This document shows, one piece after another, positions 1-6,215 of a stretch of 7,318 bases of DNA; positions within the stretch are counted from its first letter, which is position 1; the number at the start of each line of letters is the position of its first letter. Location of the stretch: the NCBI GenBank assembly GCA_013203755.1, contig JABMPI010000297.1:1-7318 (forward strand). The letters run 5' to 3'. Both the position numbers and the translations under genes were made by a program. The stretch comes from Bacteroidota bacterium. Its GTDB lineage: Bacteria > Bacteroidota > Bacteroidia > Bacteroidales > Prolixibacteraceae. The notes below the pieces were generated by a model. That model was not told where the DNA came from and did no database searches. It was given only the letters and a program-made list of their open reading frames with translations.

Positions 1-12
1 ATAATTTTTTTT

Positions 13-20
13 TATATTCG
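13..20 (+). promoter_or_regulatory. Possible Bacteroidota-type -7 promoter element
   Basis: The octamer TATATTCG matches the Bacteroidota primary sigma-factor -7 consensus TAnnTTTG at five of its six fixed positions. It lies about 34 bases before the first start codon. The matching -33 element would fall left of the window, so the promoter cannot be confirmed. If it is real, transcription would begin inside or just after the palindrome at 20-35, which is where a repressor would block it. Confidence 0.3.
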
Positions 21-35
21 CTAAACCGTTTTAGC
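20..35 (+). promoter_or_regulatory. Candidate LacI-family operator (CG-centred palindrome)
   Basis: GCTAAACCGTTTTAGC has two perfect 6-base inverted arms (GCTAAA and TTTAGC) around the centre CCGT, and 14 of its 16 bases equal its own reverse complement. A central CG flanked by an A-run and a T-run is the usual form of LacI-family operators, which control many sugar operons. It sits between a possible -7 element and the ribosome binding site of the first gene, a good position for repression. No regulator gene is in the window, so the protein that binds it is inferred. A chance palindrome in AT-rich DNA is the main alternative. Confidence 0.5.
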
Positions 36-38
36 TTT

Positions 39-44
39 AGAGGA
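39..44 (+). promoter_or_regulatory. Ribosome binding site of the ROK kinase gene
   Basis: AGAGGA is a good Shine-Dalgarno match and ends nine bases before the ATG at 54. It supports that start over the out-of-frame ATG at 47, which lies only two bases after it. It is the only clear Shine-Dalgarno sequence in the window. The other four genes have weak or none, as is common in Bacteroidota. Confidence 0.6.
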
Positions 45-53
45 TTATGAATT

Positions 54-1028
54 ATGCAAGAGAAACCAACTAGATATTTTATCGGTATTGATATCGGAGG
101 AACTAAGTGTGCCATTGTTGTCGGCGATTTTGAATTTAAAATTTATAAAAAGATTAGATTTGAAACCAAAACAGAGCGTGGATACAAAGAATTACTAAAA
201 GACTTTTATAAACATCTGGAGGAATTATTCATTGAATATACAAAAGATCAAGTTCAACAAATAGGAATTAGTTGTGGTGGTCCACTCGATTCTAAAAAAG
301 GTGTAATCTATTCACCACCAAATCTGCCGGGGTGGGACAATGTTCCTATTGTCGATCTAATTCAGGAAAAATATGGAATCCCCACAGCAATCCAAAATGA
401 TGCTAATGCTTGTGCTTTGGCGGAATGGTTAATGGGTGCAGGGAAAGGTACACAGAATATGATTTTTCTGACCTTTGGCACCGGCATGGGATCGGGGCTG
501 ATTTTAAATGGGCAACTTTACGCAGGAACCAATGATTTAGGAGGAGAAGTGGGACACATTCGTTTAGCAAAAGATGGTCCGGTTGGTTTTGGAAAAGCTG
601 GCTCTTTCGAAGGGTTTTGTAGTGGTGGCGGAATAACACAGTTGGCAAAAACTATTGTTGCCCGCAATATATCGGAAGGGAAAGTAGTTAAGTTTGTTGA
701 AGGTATTGATGTTGATAAATTGGATACAAAAACGGTTGCAATTGCGGCAAACAATGGAGATCTTGTGGCAAATGAAATTATAACTATTTCAGCTGAATAT
801 CTTGGAAAAGCACTTGCAATATTAATTGACATGCTCAACCCGCAATGTATTGTAATTGGAAGTATATATGCACGAAATGTGGAGCTTTTTAAGCCGCATA
901 TCGATAGGGTTTTAGAAATGGAAGCCATTCCTTCAGCAGTTGAAGTTTGTGAAATAAAACCGGCAGAACTGGGTGATACCATTGGTGATTACGCGGCACT
1001 GTGTGTAGCTATTAATGCAAATAAATAA
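54..1028 (+). CDS. ROK-family sugar kinase (glucokinase/mannokinase-like) without the zinc-site cysteines
   Basis: This is probably a cytoplasmic ATP-dependent hexose (or related sugar) kinase that phosphorylates a free sugar at its terminal hydroxyl. The 324 residues are normal for a ROK kinase. The N-terminal phosphate-binding loop DIGGTK is at residues 13-18. The catalytic aspartate is D116 in QNDANA (114-119), and the second phosphate motif GTGMGSG is at 142-148. The substrate and metal motif ExxH is E165/H168. The family's zinc motif CxCGxxGCxE should follow at 177-186, but the three cysteines are V177, F179 and S184; only the glycines and E186 remain. The protein therefore probably lacks structural zinc. 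There is no N-terminal helix-turn-helix, so it is an enzyme and not a NagC/XylR-type repressor. The start is fixed by a good ribosome binding site at 39-44. As first gene of the operon, upstream of an exported alpha-mannosidase, it may act on mannose or a manno-configured sugar. The substrate cannot be read from the sequence. Confidence 0.9.
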   Translation: MQEKPTRYFIGIDIGGTKCAIVVGDFEFKIYKKIRFETKTERGYKELLKDFYKHLEELFIEYTKDQVQQIGISCGGPLDSKKGVIYSPPNLPGWDNVPIVDLIQEKYGIPTAIQNDANACALAEWLMGAGKGTQNMIFLTFGTGMGSGLILNGQLYAGTNDLGGEVGHIRLAKDGPVGFGKAGSFEGFCSGGGITQLAKTIVARNISEGKVVKFVEGIDVDKLDTKTVAIAANNGDLVANEIITISAEYLGKALAILIDMLNPQCIVIGSIYARNVELFKPHIDRVLEMEAIPSAVEVCEIKPAELGDTIGDYAALCVAINANK

Positions 1029-1036
1029 AAAATAGG

Positions 1037-1681
1037 GTGAAAGAAAATATTCATATCGAACAGCTTTTAACCAGAAATAGTGAACTGACAGAATTAAAAG
1101 TTGAAATTGAGAGGGCTGCAAAGGCAATTATTCATTCCTACGAAAATGGTGGAAAATTGTTGGCTTGTGGAAATGGTGGTAGCTCTTCCGATTCAGACCA
1201 TATTGTTGGTGAATTAATGAAAAGCTTCGAAATTAAACGTCCCCTTAAACAAGAATTAAAAACAAAATTGATGGAGCAGGGGGGCGAACGCGGTGAATAT
1301 CTTGCGGAAAATCTTCAACAAGGTTTACCTGCCATTTCGTTAACCGCACACACTGCCTTAACAACAGCAGTGGCAAACGACATTCATGCTGAAGTTATTT
1401 TTGCTCAGCAAGTAACCGGATATGGAAATGCCGGTGATATTCTTATTGGAATGAGTACTTCAGGCAACTCTCAAAACGTGATTGATGCAATTCTTGTAGC
1501 CAAAGCAAAAGGATTGGTAACCATCGGTTTTACAGGAAAAGCTGGTGGAAAGCTGAAAGATATTTGTGATATTTTAATAAATGTACCTGAAAGAAGAACT
1601 GCCTATGTCCAAGAGCTTCATTTGCCGGTTTATCATACGCTTTGTTTGATGATAGAAACACACTTTTTCGGAACAGAATAA
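1037..1681 (+). CDS. SIS-domain sugar-phosphate isomerase, GmhA (phosphoheptose isomerase)-like
   Basis: The closest family I recognise is GmhA, which converts sedoheptulose 7-phosphate to D-glycero-D-manno-heptose 7-phosphate in the cytoplasm. It has the SIS phosphate-binding stretch CGNGGSSSD (44-52) and the ligand loop STSGNSQNV (140-148). It also has H55 and E59, with the same spacing as H61/E65 of E. coli GmhA, and Q192 and H200, with the same spacing as Q172/H180. The catalytic set therefore looks complete. At 214 residues it is about 20 longer than E. coli GmhA, mainly because of a charged segment at about 69-96 between the catalytic helix and the next strand. The start is GTG. An in-frame stop lies just upstream at 1022-1024, and the first in-frame ATG is only at residue 61, after catalytic residues, so GTG is the best choice. 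It begins 8 bases after the ROK gene and is probably translationally coupled to it. A related aldose-ketose isomerase with another substrate is possible. Confidence 0.85.
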   Translation: MKENIHIEQLLTRNSELTELKVEIERAAKAIIHSYENGGKLLACGNGGSSSDSDHIVGELMKSFEIKRPLKQELKTKLMEQGGERGEYLAENLQQGLPAISLTAHTALTTAVANDIHAEVIFAQQVTGYGNAGDILIGMSTSGNSQNVIDAILVAKAKGLVTIGFTGKAGGKLKDICDILINVPERRTAYVQELHLPVYHTLCLMIETHFFGTE

Positions 1682-1704
1682 ATTTAAACCTATAAACCAG
1701 CTAT

Positions 1705-1809
1705 ATGAAAAGTGAAAGCAAATCAAAATTAAGTCGCAGGACTTTTATTGGCCGCGCGGCTGCAGGAACCGCCTTAGTTACTCTCGGACCTGTTGCAAAT
1801 CTTATGGCC
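1705..1809 (+). other. Twin-arginine (Tat) signal peptide of the GH38 enzyme
   Basis: Residues 1-35 have a lysine-rich N-region, the Tat motif S-R-R-T-F-I at 10-15, a mildly hydrophobic core rich in Ala, Gly, Leu and Val, and a small residue (A35) before an acidic mature start (ED). This fits export of an already folded enzyme, sensible for a protein that loads its catalytic metal in the cytoplasm. The exact cleavage site is inferred. Confidence 0.8.
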
Positions 1810-4263
1810 GAAGATTTTCAACAGGCAAAGTTATGGCCTGCTGATGCTTCCGATTTCAAATTTCATATGATTGGGCATGCACATATCGATCCGGTTTGGC
1901 TTTGGTCATGGTCAGAAGGAGTTGCTGTTGTTCACAGTACTTTTCAATCAGCTCTCGACCGAATGAATGAAACACCTGATTTTTGTTTCACCGCAAGTTC
2001 AGCGCAGTTTTACCATTGGGTTGGAGAAAACGATCCGAAAATGATGGAAGAAATCCGAAAACGTGTGGATGAAGGCCGGTGGAATATCGTTGGAGGATGG
2101 TGGGTGGAACCCGATGTAAATATCCCCAGCGGAGAAGCGATGGTAAGACAAGGTTTATATGGTCAGTTAACATTTCAACGCCTGCTTGGACACCGGGCTA
2201 AAGTTGCGTTTAATCCCGACTCTTTTGGCCATACAAGTACATTGCCACAGATAATTCAATTGCAGGGGATGGATAATTATATTTTTATGCGTCCCGGACG
2301 TCATGAAAAAGAGATACCTGCCGATCTGTTTTGGTGGGAAGGTGTAGATGGAACACGTGTTTTAACTTACCGAATCCAGAATAGCTATAATAATACCAGA
2401 TCGGTAAAAGATCGTGTTGAACAAATTCTTGATGAATATAAAGATCAACCGATGAAAAGTTTTATGTCGTACTATGGCGCGGGTGATCACGGTGGAGGAG
2501 CTACCAAAGAAAACATTAAATCGATAAATGAATTAAAAACCGAAAAAGGAGCACCCGAAGTATTTTATAGTACAACCGACCGATACTTTAATGATATGCG
2601 GGCTGATAAAAACTTAGAACTTCCGGTTGTGAAAGATGATTTACAGCATCATGCCGTTGGTTGTTATACGGTTGTATCGGCAATTAAAAAAGGCAATCGC
2701 CAGTCGGAGGCGGCGTTGGTAACTGCCGAAAAAGTAAATGCAATAGGTTCATTTGCCTGGGAAGTTAATTACCCGAAAAAGGAATTTACAACAGCATGGC
2801 AAAGAGTACTGTTTCTACAATTTCACGACAGCTCTGCCGGAACTTCTCTGGTGGAACATACTCAGGATGCTAAAGAAGGATATGGATTTGCTTTGGATGT
2901 AGCCCATCAGGCAACTACAATGGCTGTTCAGAAACTGGAATGGCAAATCCCTTCTGAAGATCCTGATTCCAGTTATATTGTGGTATTTAACCCGCATGCT
3001 TGGGAAGTGGATGGAAACATTGAATATGATTACAATTGGGGAAATAACCATACATCTTCGAGGGTAGAAGATGAAAAAGGCAATCCTTTACTTCACCAAT
3101 GGACAATTGGTTCTAGTCAAACAGGAAGCCGCAAAAAATTAGTAATTAATGCAAAAATCCCACCTTTTGGGTATCGCCAAATTCGTCTTTTAGATGGAGA
3201 AACACTAAAGGGTAAAACAGTTGCTACTGCAGAAGGTAACAGGCTTGAAAACGAATTCCTTCGTGTACAATTTTCATCGAATGGAACGGTTGGCATATTT
3301 GATAAGGAAACCGGAAAAGAACTATTTTCGGGAGGCGAAAGCGGCTGTAAAGCTGTGGTAATAAATGATCCTACCGATACCTGGAGTCACAGTGTAAAAT
3401 CCTTCTCAGATGAAATTGGTGCCTTTGATAATGCCAATATTAAAGTACTTGAAAATGGTCCGTTGCGGGCAATAATTAGGGTTATTACAACTTATGGTGC
3501 TTCAACACTAACCATCGACTGGATACTCCATTCCGGTTCCCGAAATTTGGAGGCAAAAGTTACTCTCGATTGGCACGAACATCATAAAATGCTAAAATTC
3601 TCTTATCCGGTTGATGTTGATTCACCGGTTGCAACCTACGAAACTCCTTACGGAAACATTGAGCGTGCTACCAACGGAGACGAAGACCCGGGACAAAGAT
3701 GGATTGATGTAACAGGGAAAAGAGGTGGTAATTTATATGGACTTACCGTTATCAACGATGCCAAATATGGCTACAATGTAATTGAAAACGATATGCGAAT
3801 TTCCATCTGTCGTGCTCCCGTGTATGCACATCACCGACCATTGGTACTAGACACAACAAAAGAATATGTTTGGATGGATCAGGGAATACAGACATTCAGA
3901 ATGTTACTGGTTCCGCATAAAAATAGCTGGAGAGAAAGCAATATTGTTAAAATAGCAGATGAATTTATTGCTCCATTAATTCCAATCTATCAGGGAATAC
4001 ATGGTGGGGCGATGCCGAAATCGGGTTCTTTCCTTGCGGCAGATTCAGACAACGTGCTTGTTTCTTCCGTAAAATTATCAGAAGAGGGAGAAGATGTTAT
4101 TATTCGTTGCGTTGAAACGTTGGGTGTAGAAAGTGAAGCGACCATCGATTTGAGGTTTGCAAATCGCAAATGGACAGGTAATTTTAAACCGTACGAGATA
4201 AAAACTCTTCGTGTGGATAAAACCACCGGAGGTGTAAAAGAGGTAAATCTTCTGGAAGAATAA
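1705..4263 (+). CDS. Tat-exported GH38 alpha-mannosidase
   Basis: This is a retaining, metal-dependent alpha-mannosidase that acts outside the cytoplasm, probably in the periplasm, on alpha-mannosides such as mannan or N-glycan fragments. The N-terminus is a twin-arginine signal: SRRTFI at 10-15, a small-residue hydrophobic stretch to about 34, and likely cleavage near A35. The GH38 catalytic domain follows. HIDPVWLW (60-67) gives metal ligands H60 and D62. NPDSFGHT gives D172, equivalent to the nucleophile and ligand D204 of Drosophila Golgi mannosidase II. GAGDHGGG gives D261 as the likely acid/base. FHDSSAGT (373-380) gives the fourth ligand H374. The GH38 middle helical region is around 280-400, and beta-sandwich domains fill about 425-852. 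Its 852 residues are normal for bacterial GH38. There is no lipobox cysteine, transmembrane segment or broken motif. It follows the isomerase gene by 23 bases and has no Shine-Dalgarno. Being the only exported protein among cytoplasmic sugar enzymes, it probably supplies their substrate. The linkage is not readable, and GH38 enzymes can accept other manno-configured sugars. Confidence 0.93.
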   Translation: MKSESKSKLSRRTFIGRAAAGTALVTLGPVANLMAEDFQQAKLWPADASDFKFHMIGHAHIDPVWLWSWSEGVAVVHSTFQSALDRMNETPDFCFTASSAQFYHWVGENDPKMMEEIRKRVDEGRWNIVGGWWVEPDVNIPSGEAMVRQGLYGQLTFQRLLGHRAKVAFNPDSFGHTSTLPQIIQLQGMDNYIFMRPGRHEKEIPADLFWWEGVDGTRVLTYRIQNSYNNTRSVKDRVEQILDEYKDQPMKSFMSYYGAGDHGGGATKENIKSINELKTEKGAPEVFYSTTDRYFNDMRADKNLELPVVKDDLQHHAVGCYTVVSAIKKGNRQSEAALVTAEKVNAIGSFAWEVNYPKKEFTTAWQRVLFLQFHDSSAGTSLVEHTQDAKEGYGFALDVAHQATTMAVQKLEWQIPSEDPDSSYIVVFNPHAWEVDGNIEYDYNWGNNHTSSRVEDEKGNPLLHQWTIGSSQTGSRKKLVINAKIPPFGYRQIRLLDGETLKGKTVATAEGNRLENEFLRVQFSSNGTVGIFDKETGKELFSGGESGCKAVVINDPTDTWSHSVKSFSDEIGAFDNANIKVLENGPLRAIIRVITTYGASTLTIDWILHSGSRNLEAKVTLDWHEHHKMLKFSYPVDVDSPVATYETPYGNIERATNGDEDPGQRWIDVTGKRGGNLYGLTVINDAKYGYNVIENDMRISICRAPVYAHHRPLVLDTTKEYVWMDQGIQTFRMLLVPHKNSWRESNIVKIADEFIAPLIPIYQGIHGGAMPKSGSFLAADSDNVLVSSVKLSEEGEDVIIRCVETLGVESEATIDLRFANRKWTGNFKPYEIKTLRVDKTTGGVKEVNLLEE

Positions 4264-4306
4264 ATTTTAGTAAAAACCAAAATAGATAAGAAACCTAAAT
4301 CATATT

Positions 4307-6208
4307 ATGAATACAACACAATTAAAAACTATTATCGATAAAATCCAGGATGTTAAGATCGCGGTTGTAGGCGATTTTTGTCTGGATGCATATTGGTTTA
4401 TCGATGAATCGAAAAGTGAGATATCGATTGAAACCGGGCAAATGACCCGTCCAATTCAACAACAAAAATATTCATTGGGAGGAGCTGGTAATGTAACTGC
4501 CAATATTGCTGCAATGGGAGTTGGAGATATCAGAGCATTTGGTGTGCTGGGGTCGGATCCTTTTGGCGCAGAGATGATTAAAATAATGCAGAATACAGGC
4601 ATAAAAACCAATAACCTGCTTTTTCAGGAAGATAGCTGGTCCACACATGTTTATACAAAACCATATGTAAATGATGTTGAGCAAGGCAGAATTGATTTTG
4701 GTAATTTTAATCAACTTTCGAAAGAGTTAGCCGATCAGTTAATTGAAAATCTTAAAAAAGAAGTGCCTGAAGTTGACGTAGCAATCATAAACCAGCAAGT
4801 TCTTTCCGGTATTCATACCGAATATTTCAAACAAAAATTGGTTGAAGTAATTCAACTTTTCCCTGATAAGATATTTATAGTCGACAGTAGAAATTACAAC
4901 GATTATTACGACGGTGCTTTCCGTAAAATGAACGACATTGAAGCTGCTGTGCTTTGTGGAATGGCAAAAGATCCGGACGATGTGGTTCTTTATGCCGAAA
5001 TAAAAATGGCAGCAGAAACGCTGTATAAACGTTATAAAAAACCTTTGTTTATTACGCGTGGTGAACGAGGTTCATTAATAGTGGATGAAAATGGAGTTAC
5101 CGACGTCGCAGGGTTATTAATCATGTCAAGTATCGATTCGGTTGGTGCCGGCGATAGTTATTTGGCTGGTGCAGCTTCTTCGCTGGCCGCCGGTTATAAT
5201 ATGAAGCAAGCCGCAGAAATTGGATCCTTTGTGGCTGGAGTAACCGTACAAAAACTTTTTCAGTGCGGTACTGCAACTCCCGAAGAAATTATGGAAATTG
5301 GTCAGGATGCTGATTTTGTTTATCAACCTGAATTAGCAGAGGATCCCAGGCATGCAAAATATTTTGAGAATTCTGAAATTGAGCAAATCGGTGAACTTCC
5401 CAAAGAGATAAACATTAAACATGCAATTTTTGATCACGATGGAACAATTTCAACACTTCGCGAAGGTTGGGAAGAAATTATGTCGCCAATGATGATGAAA
5501 GCTGTTTTGGGTGATTTATACGAAGTGGCTGACGAAGCTTTGTATCATAAAGTGCAAACCCGGGTGGCTGAATTTATCGACAAAACAACCGGCATTCAGA
5601 CTCTGGTTCAAATGAAAGGATTGGTTGATTTGGTTCGCGAATTTGGTTGTGTGCCTGAAGATAAAATTTTGGATGAGTTTGGATACAAACATATTTACAA
5701 CGAAGAGTTATTACAAATGGTGAAAGTACGCGAAGAGAAAATCAGTCGTGGAGAACTTTCGCTTGAAGATGTTACGCTGAAAAATGCAGTGGTTTTATTG
5801 AAGAAATTGTATGCTGCGGGAGTTAAATTATACTTAGCCAGTGGAACCGACGAAGAGGATGTGAAAAATGAAGCCAGGATTTTAGGCTACGATAAACTTT
5901 TTGAAGGTCGTATTTATGGTGCTGTTGGTGATATAACCAAAGAAGCTAAAAAGATTGTTCTCGACAGGATTTTAAATCAAATTGGAAACTCCGGTTCAGA
6001 ACACATTGTAACCTTTGGCGATGGCCCGGTTGAGATACGTGAAACGCGCAAACGTGCCGGTATAACAATTGGTATTGCAAGTAACGAAATGAAACGCCAT
6101 AGTTTAAACGAAAGCAAACGTACCCGTTTAATTAAAGCCGGTGCCGATGTTATTGTTCCCGATTTTTCGCAGTTGCCAATATTATTGAAGCTTTTAAATA
6201 TTAAATAA
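4307..6208 (+). CDS. Fusion of HldE-like PfkB sugar kinase and HAD-family phosphatase
   Basis: This 633-residue cytoplasmic protein has two enzyme domains. Residues 1-335 are a PfkB/ribokinase-type kinase closest to the heptose 7-phosphate kinase half of HldE. It has VVGDFCLDAYW (20-30, like VVGDVMLDRYW in HldE), the substrate loop GGAGN at 58-62, and the anion hole GAGD at 280-283 with catalytic base D283. After a linker, residues 370-633 are a HAD phosphatase. Motif I is DHDGT with nucleophile D376 and acid/base D378, motif II is S512 in LASGT, motif III is probably K545 or K548, and motif IV is GDGPVE with D572 and E576. The 130 or so residues between motifs I and II form a large helical C1 cap, unlike capless GmhB. 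In ordinary HldE the second half is an adenylyltransferase, so this fusion is unusual. One polypeptide could make a sugar bisphosphate and then remove one phosphate, as HldA and GmhB do in succession. It starts at ATG 4307, 43 bases after the mannosidase, without a clear ribosome binding site. Both active sites look intact; substrates are inferred. Confidence 0.85.
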   Translation: MNTTQLKTIIDKIQDVKIAVVGDFCLDAYWFIDESKSEISIETGQMTRPIQQQKYSLGGAGNVTANIAAMGVGDIRAFGVLGSDPFGAEMIKIMQNTGIKTNNLLFQEDSWSTHVYTKPYVNDVEQGRIDFGNFNQLSKELADQLIENLKKEVPEVDVAIINQQVLSGIHTEYFKQKLVEVIQLFPDKIFIVDSRNYNDYYDGAFRKMNDIEAAVLCGMAKDPDDVVLYAEIKMAAETLYKRYKKPLFITRGERGSLIVDENGVTDVAGLLIMSSIDSVGAGDSYLAGAASSLAAGYNMKQAAEIGSFVAGVTVQKLFQCGTATPEEIMEIGQDADFVYQPELAEDPRHAKYFENSEIEQIGELPKEINIKHAIFDHDGTISTLREGWEEIMSPMMMKAVLGDLYEVADEALYHKVQTRVAEFIDKTTGIQTLVQMKGLVDLVREFGCVPEDKILDEFGYKHIYNEELLQMVKVREEKISRGELSLEDVTLKNAVVLLKKLYAAGVKLYLASGTDEEDVKNEARILGYDKLFEGRIYGAVGDITKEAKKIVLDRILNQIGNSGSEHIVTFGDGPVEIRETRKRAGITIGIASNEMKRHSLNESKRTRLIKAGADVIVPDFSQLPILLKLLNIK

Positions 6209-6215
6209 TCGAACC

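Noticed and set aside
47..49. Earlier ATG as start of the first gene
   Set aside because: It is out of frame with the ROK reading frame and only two bases from the Shine-Dalgarno sequence. The ATG at 54 has proper spacing.
403..648. Antisense reading frames inside the ROK gene (403-648 and 518-982, minus strand)
   Set aside because: They lie wholly within a gene with clear ROK motifs, have no recognisable domains or ribosome binding sites, and have low-complexity composition typical of shadow frames.
3990..4280. Minus-strand frames under the mannosidase, fusion and last gene (for example 3990-4280, 4472-4714, 6765-6950)
   Set aside because: Each overlaps a well-supported + strand gene and shows no motif or start signal of its own.
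4264..4306. Internal promoter or second operator ahead of the fusion gene
   Set aside because: The 43-base gap has no TAnnTTTG element, no CG-centred palindrome like 20-35 and no clear Shine-Dalgarno.
6185..6206. AT-rich partial palindrome at the end of the fusion gene as a terminator
   Set aside because: The arms are short, imperfect and almost free of G and C, there is no T-run, and the next gene starts 7 bases later.
5432..6208. HAD domain as a true GmhB
   Set aside because: GmhB is a capless HAD with a zinc-binding cysteine loop. This domain has a large helical segment between motifs I and II and no such cysteine cluster.
4307..6208. The fusion gene as an ordinary HldE
   Set aside because: The second half has HAD motifs (DHDGT, GDGPVE) and no nucleotidyltransferase HxGH motif.
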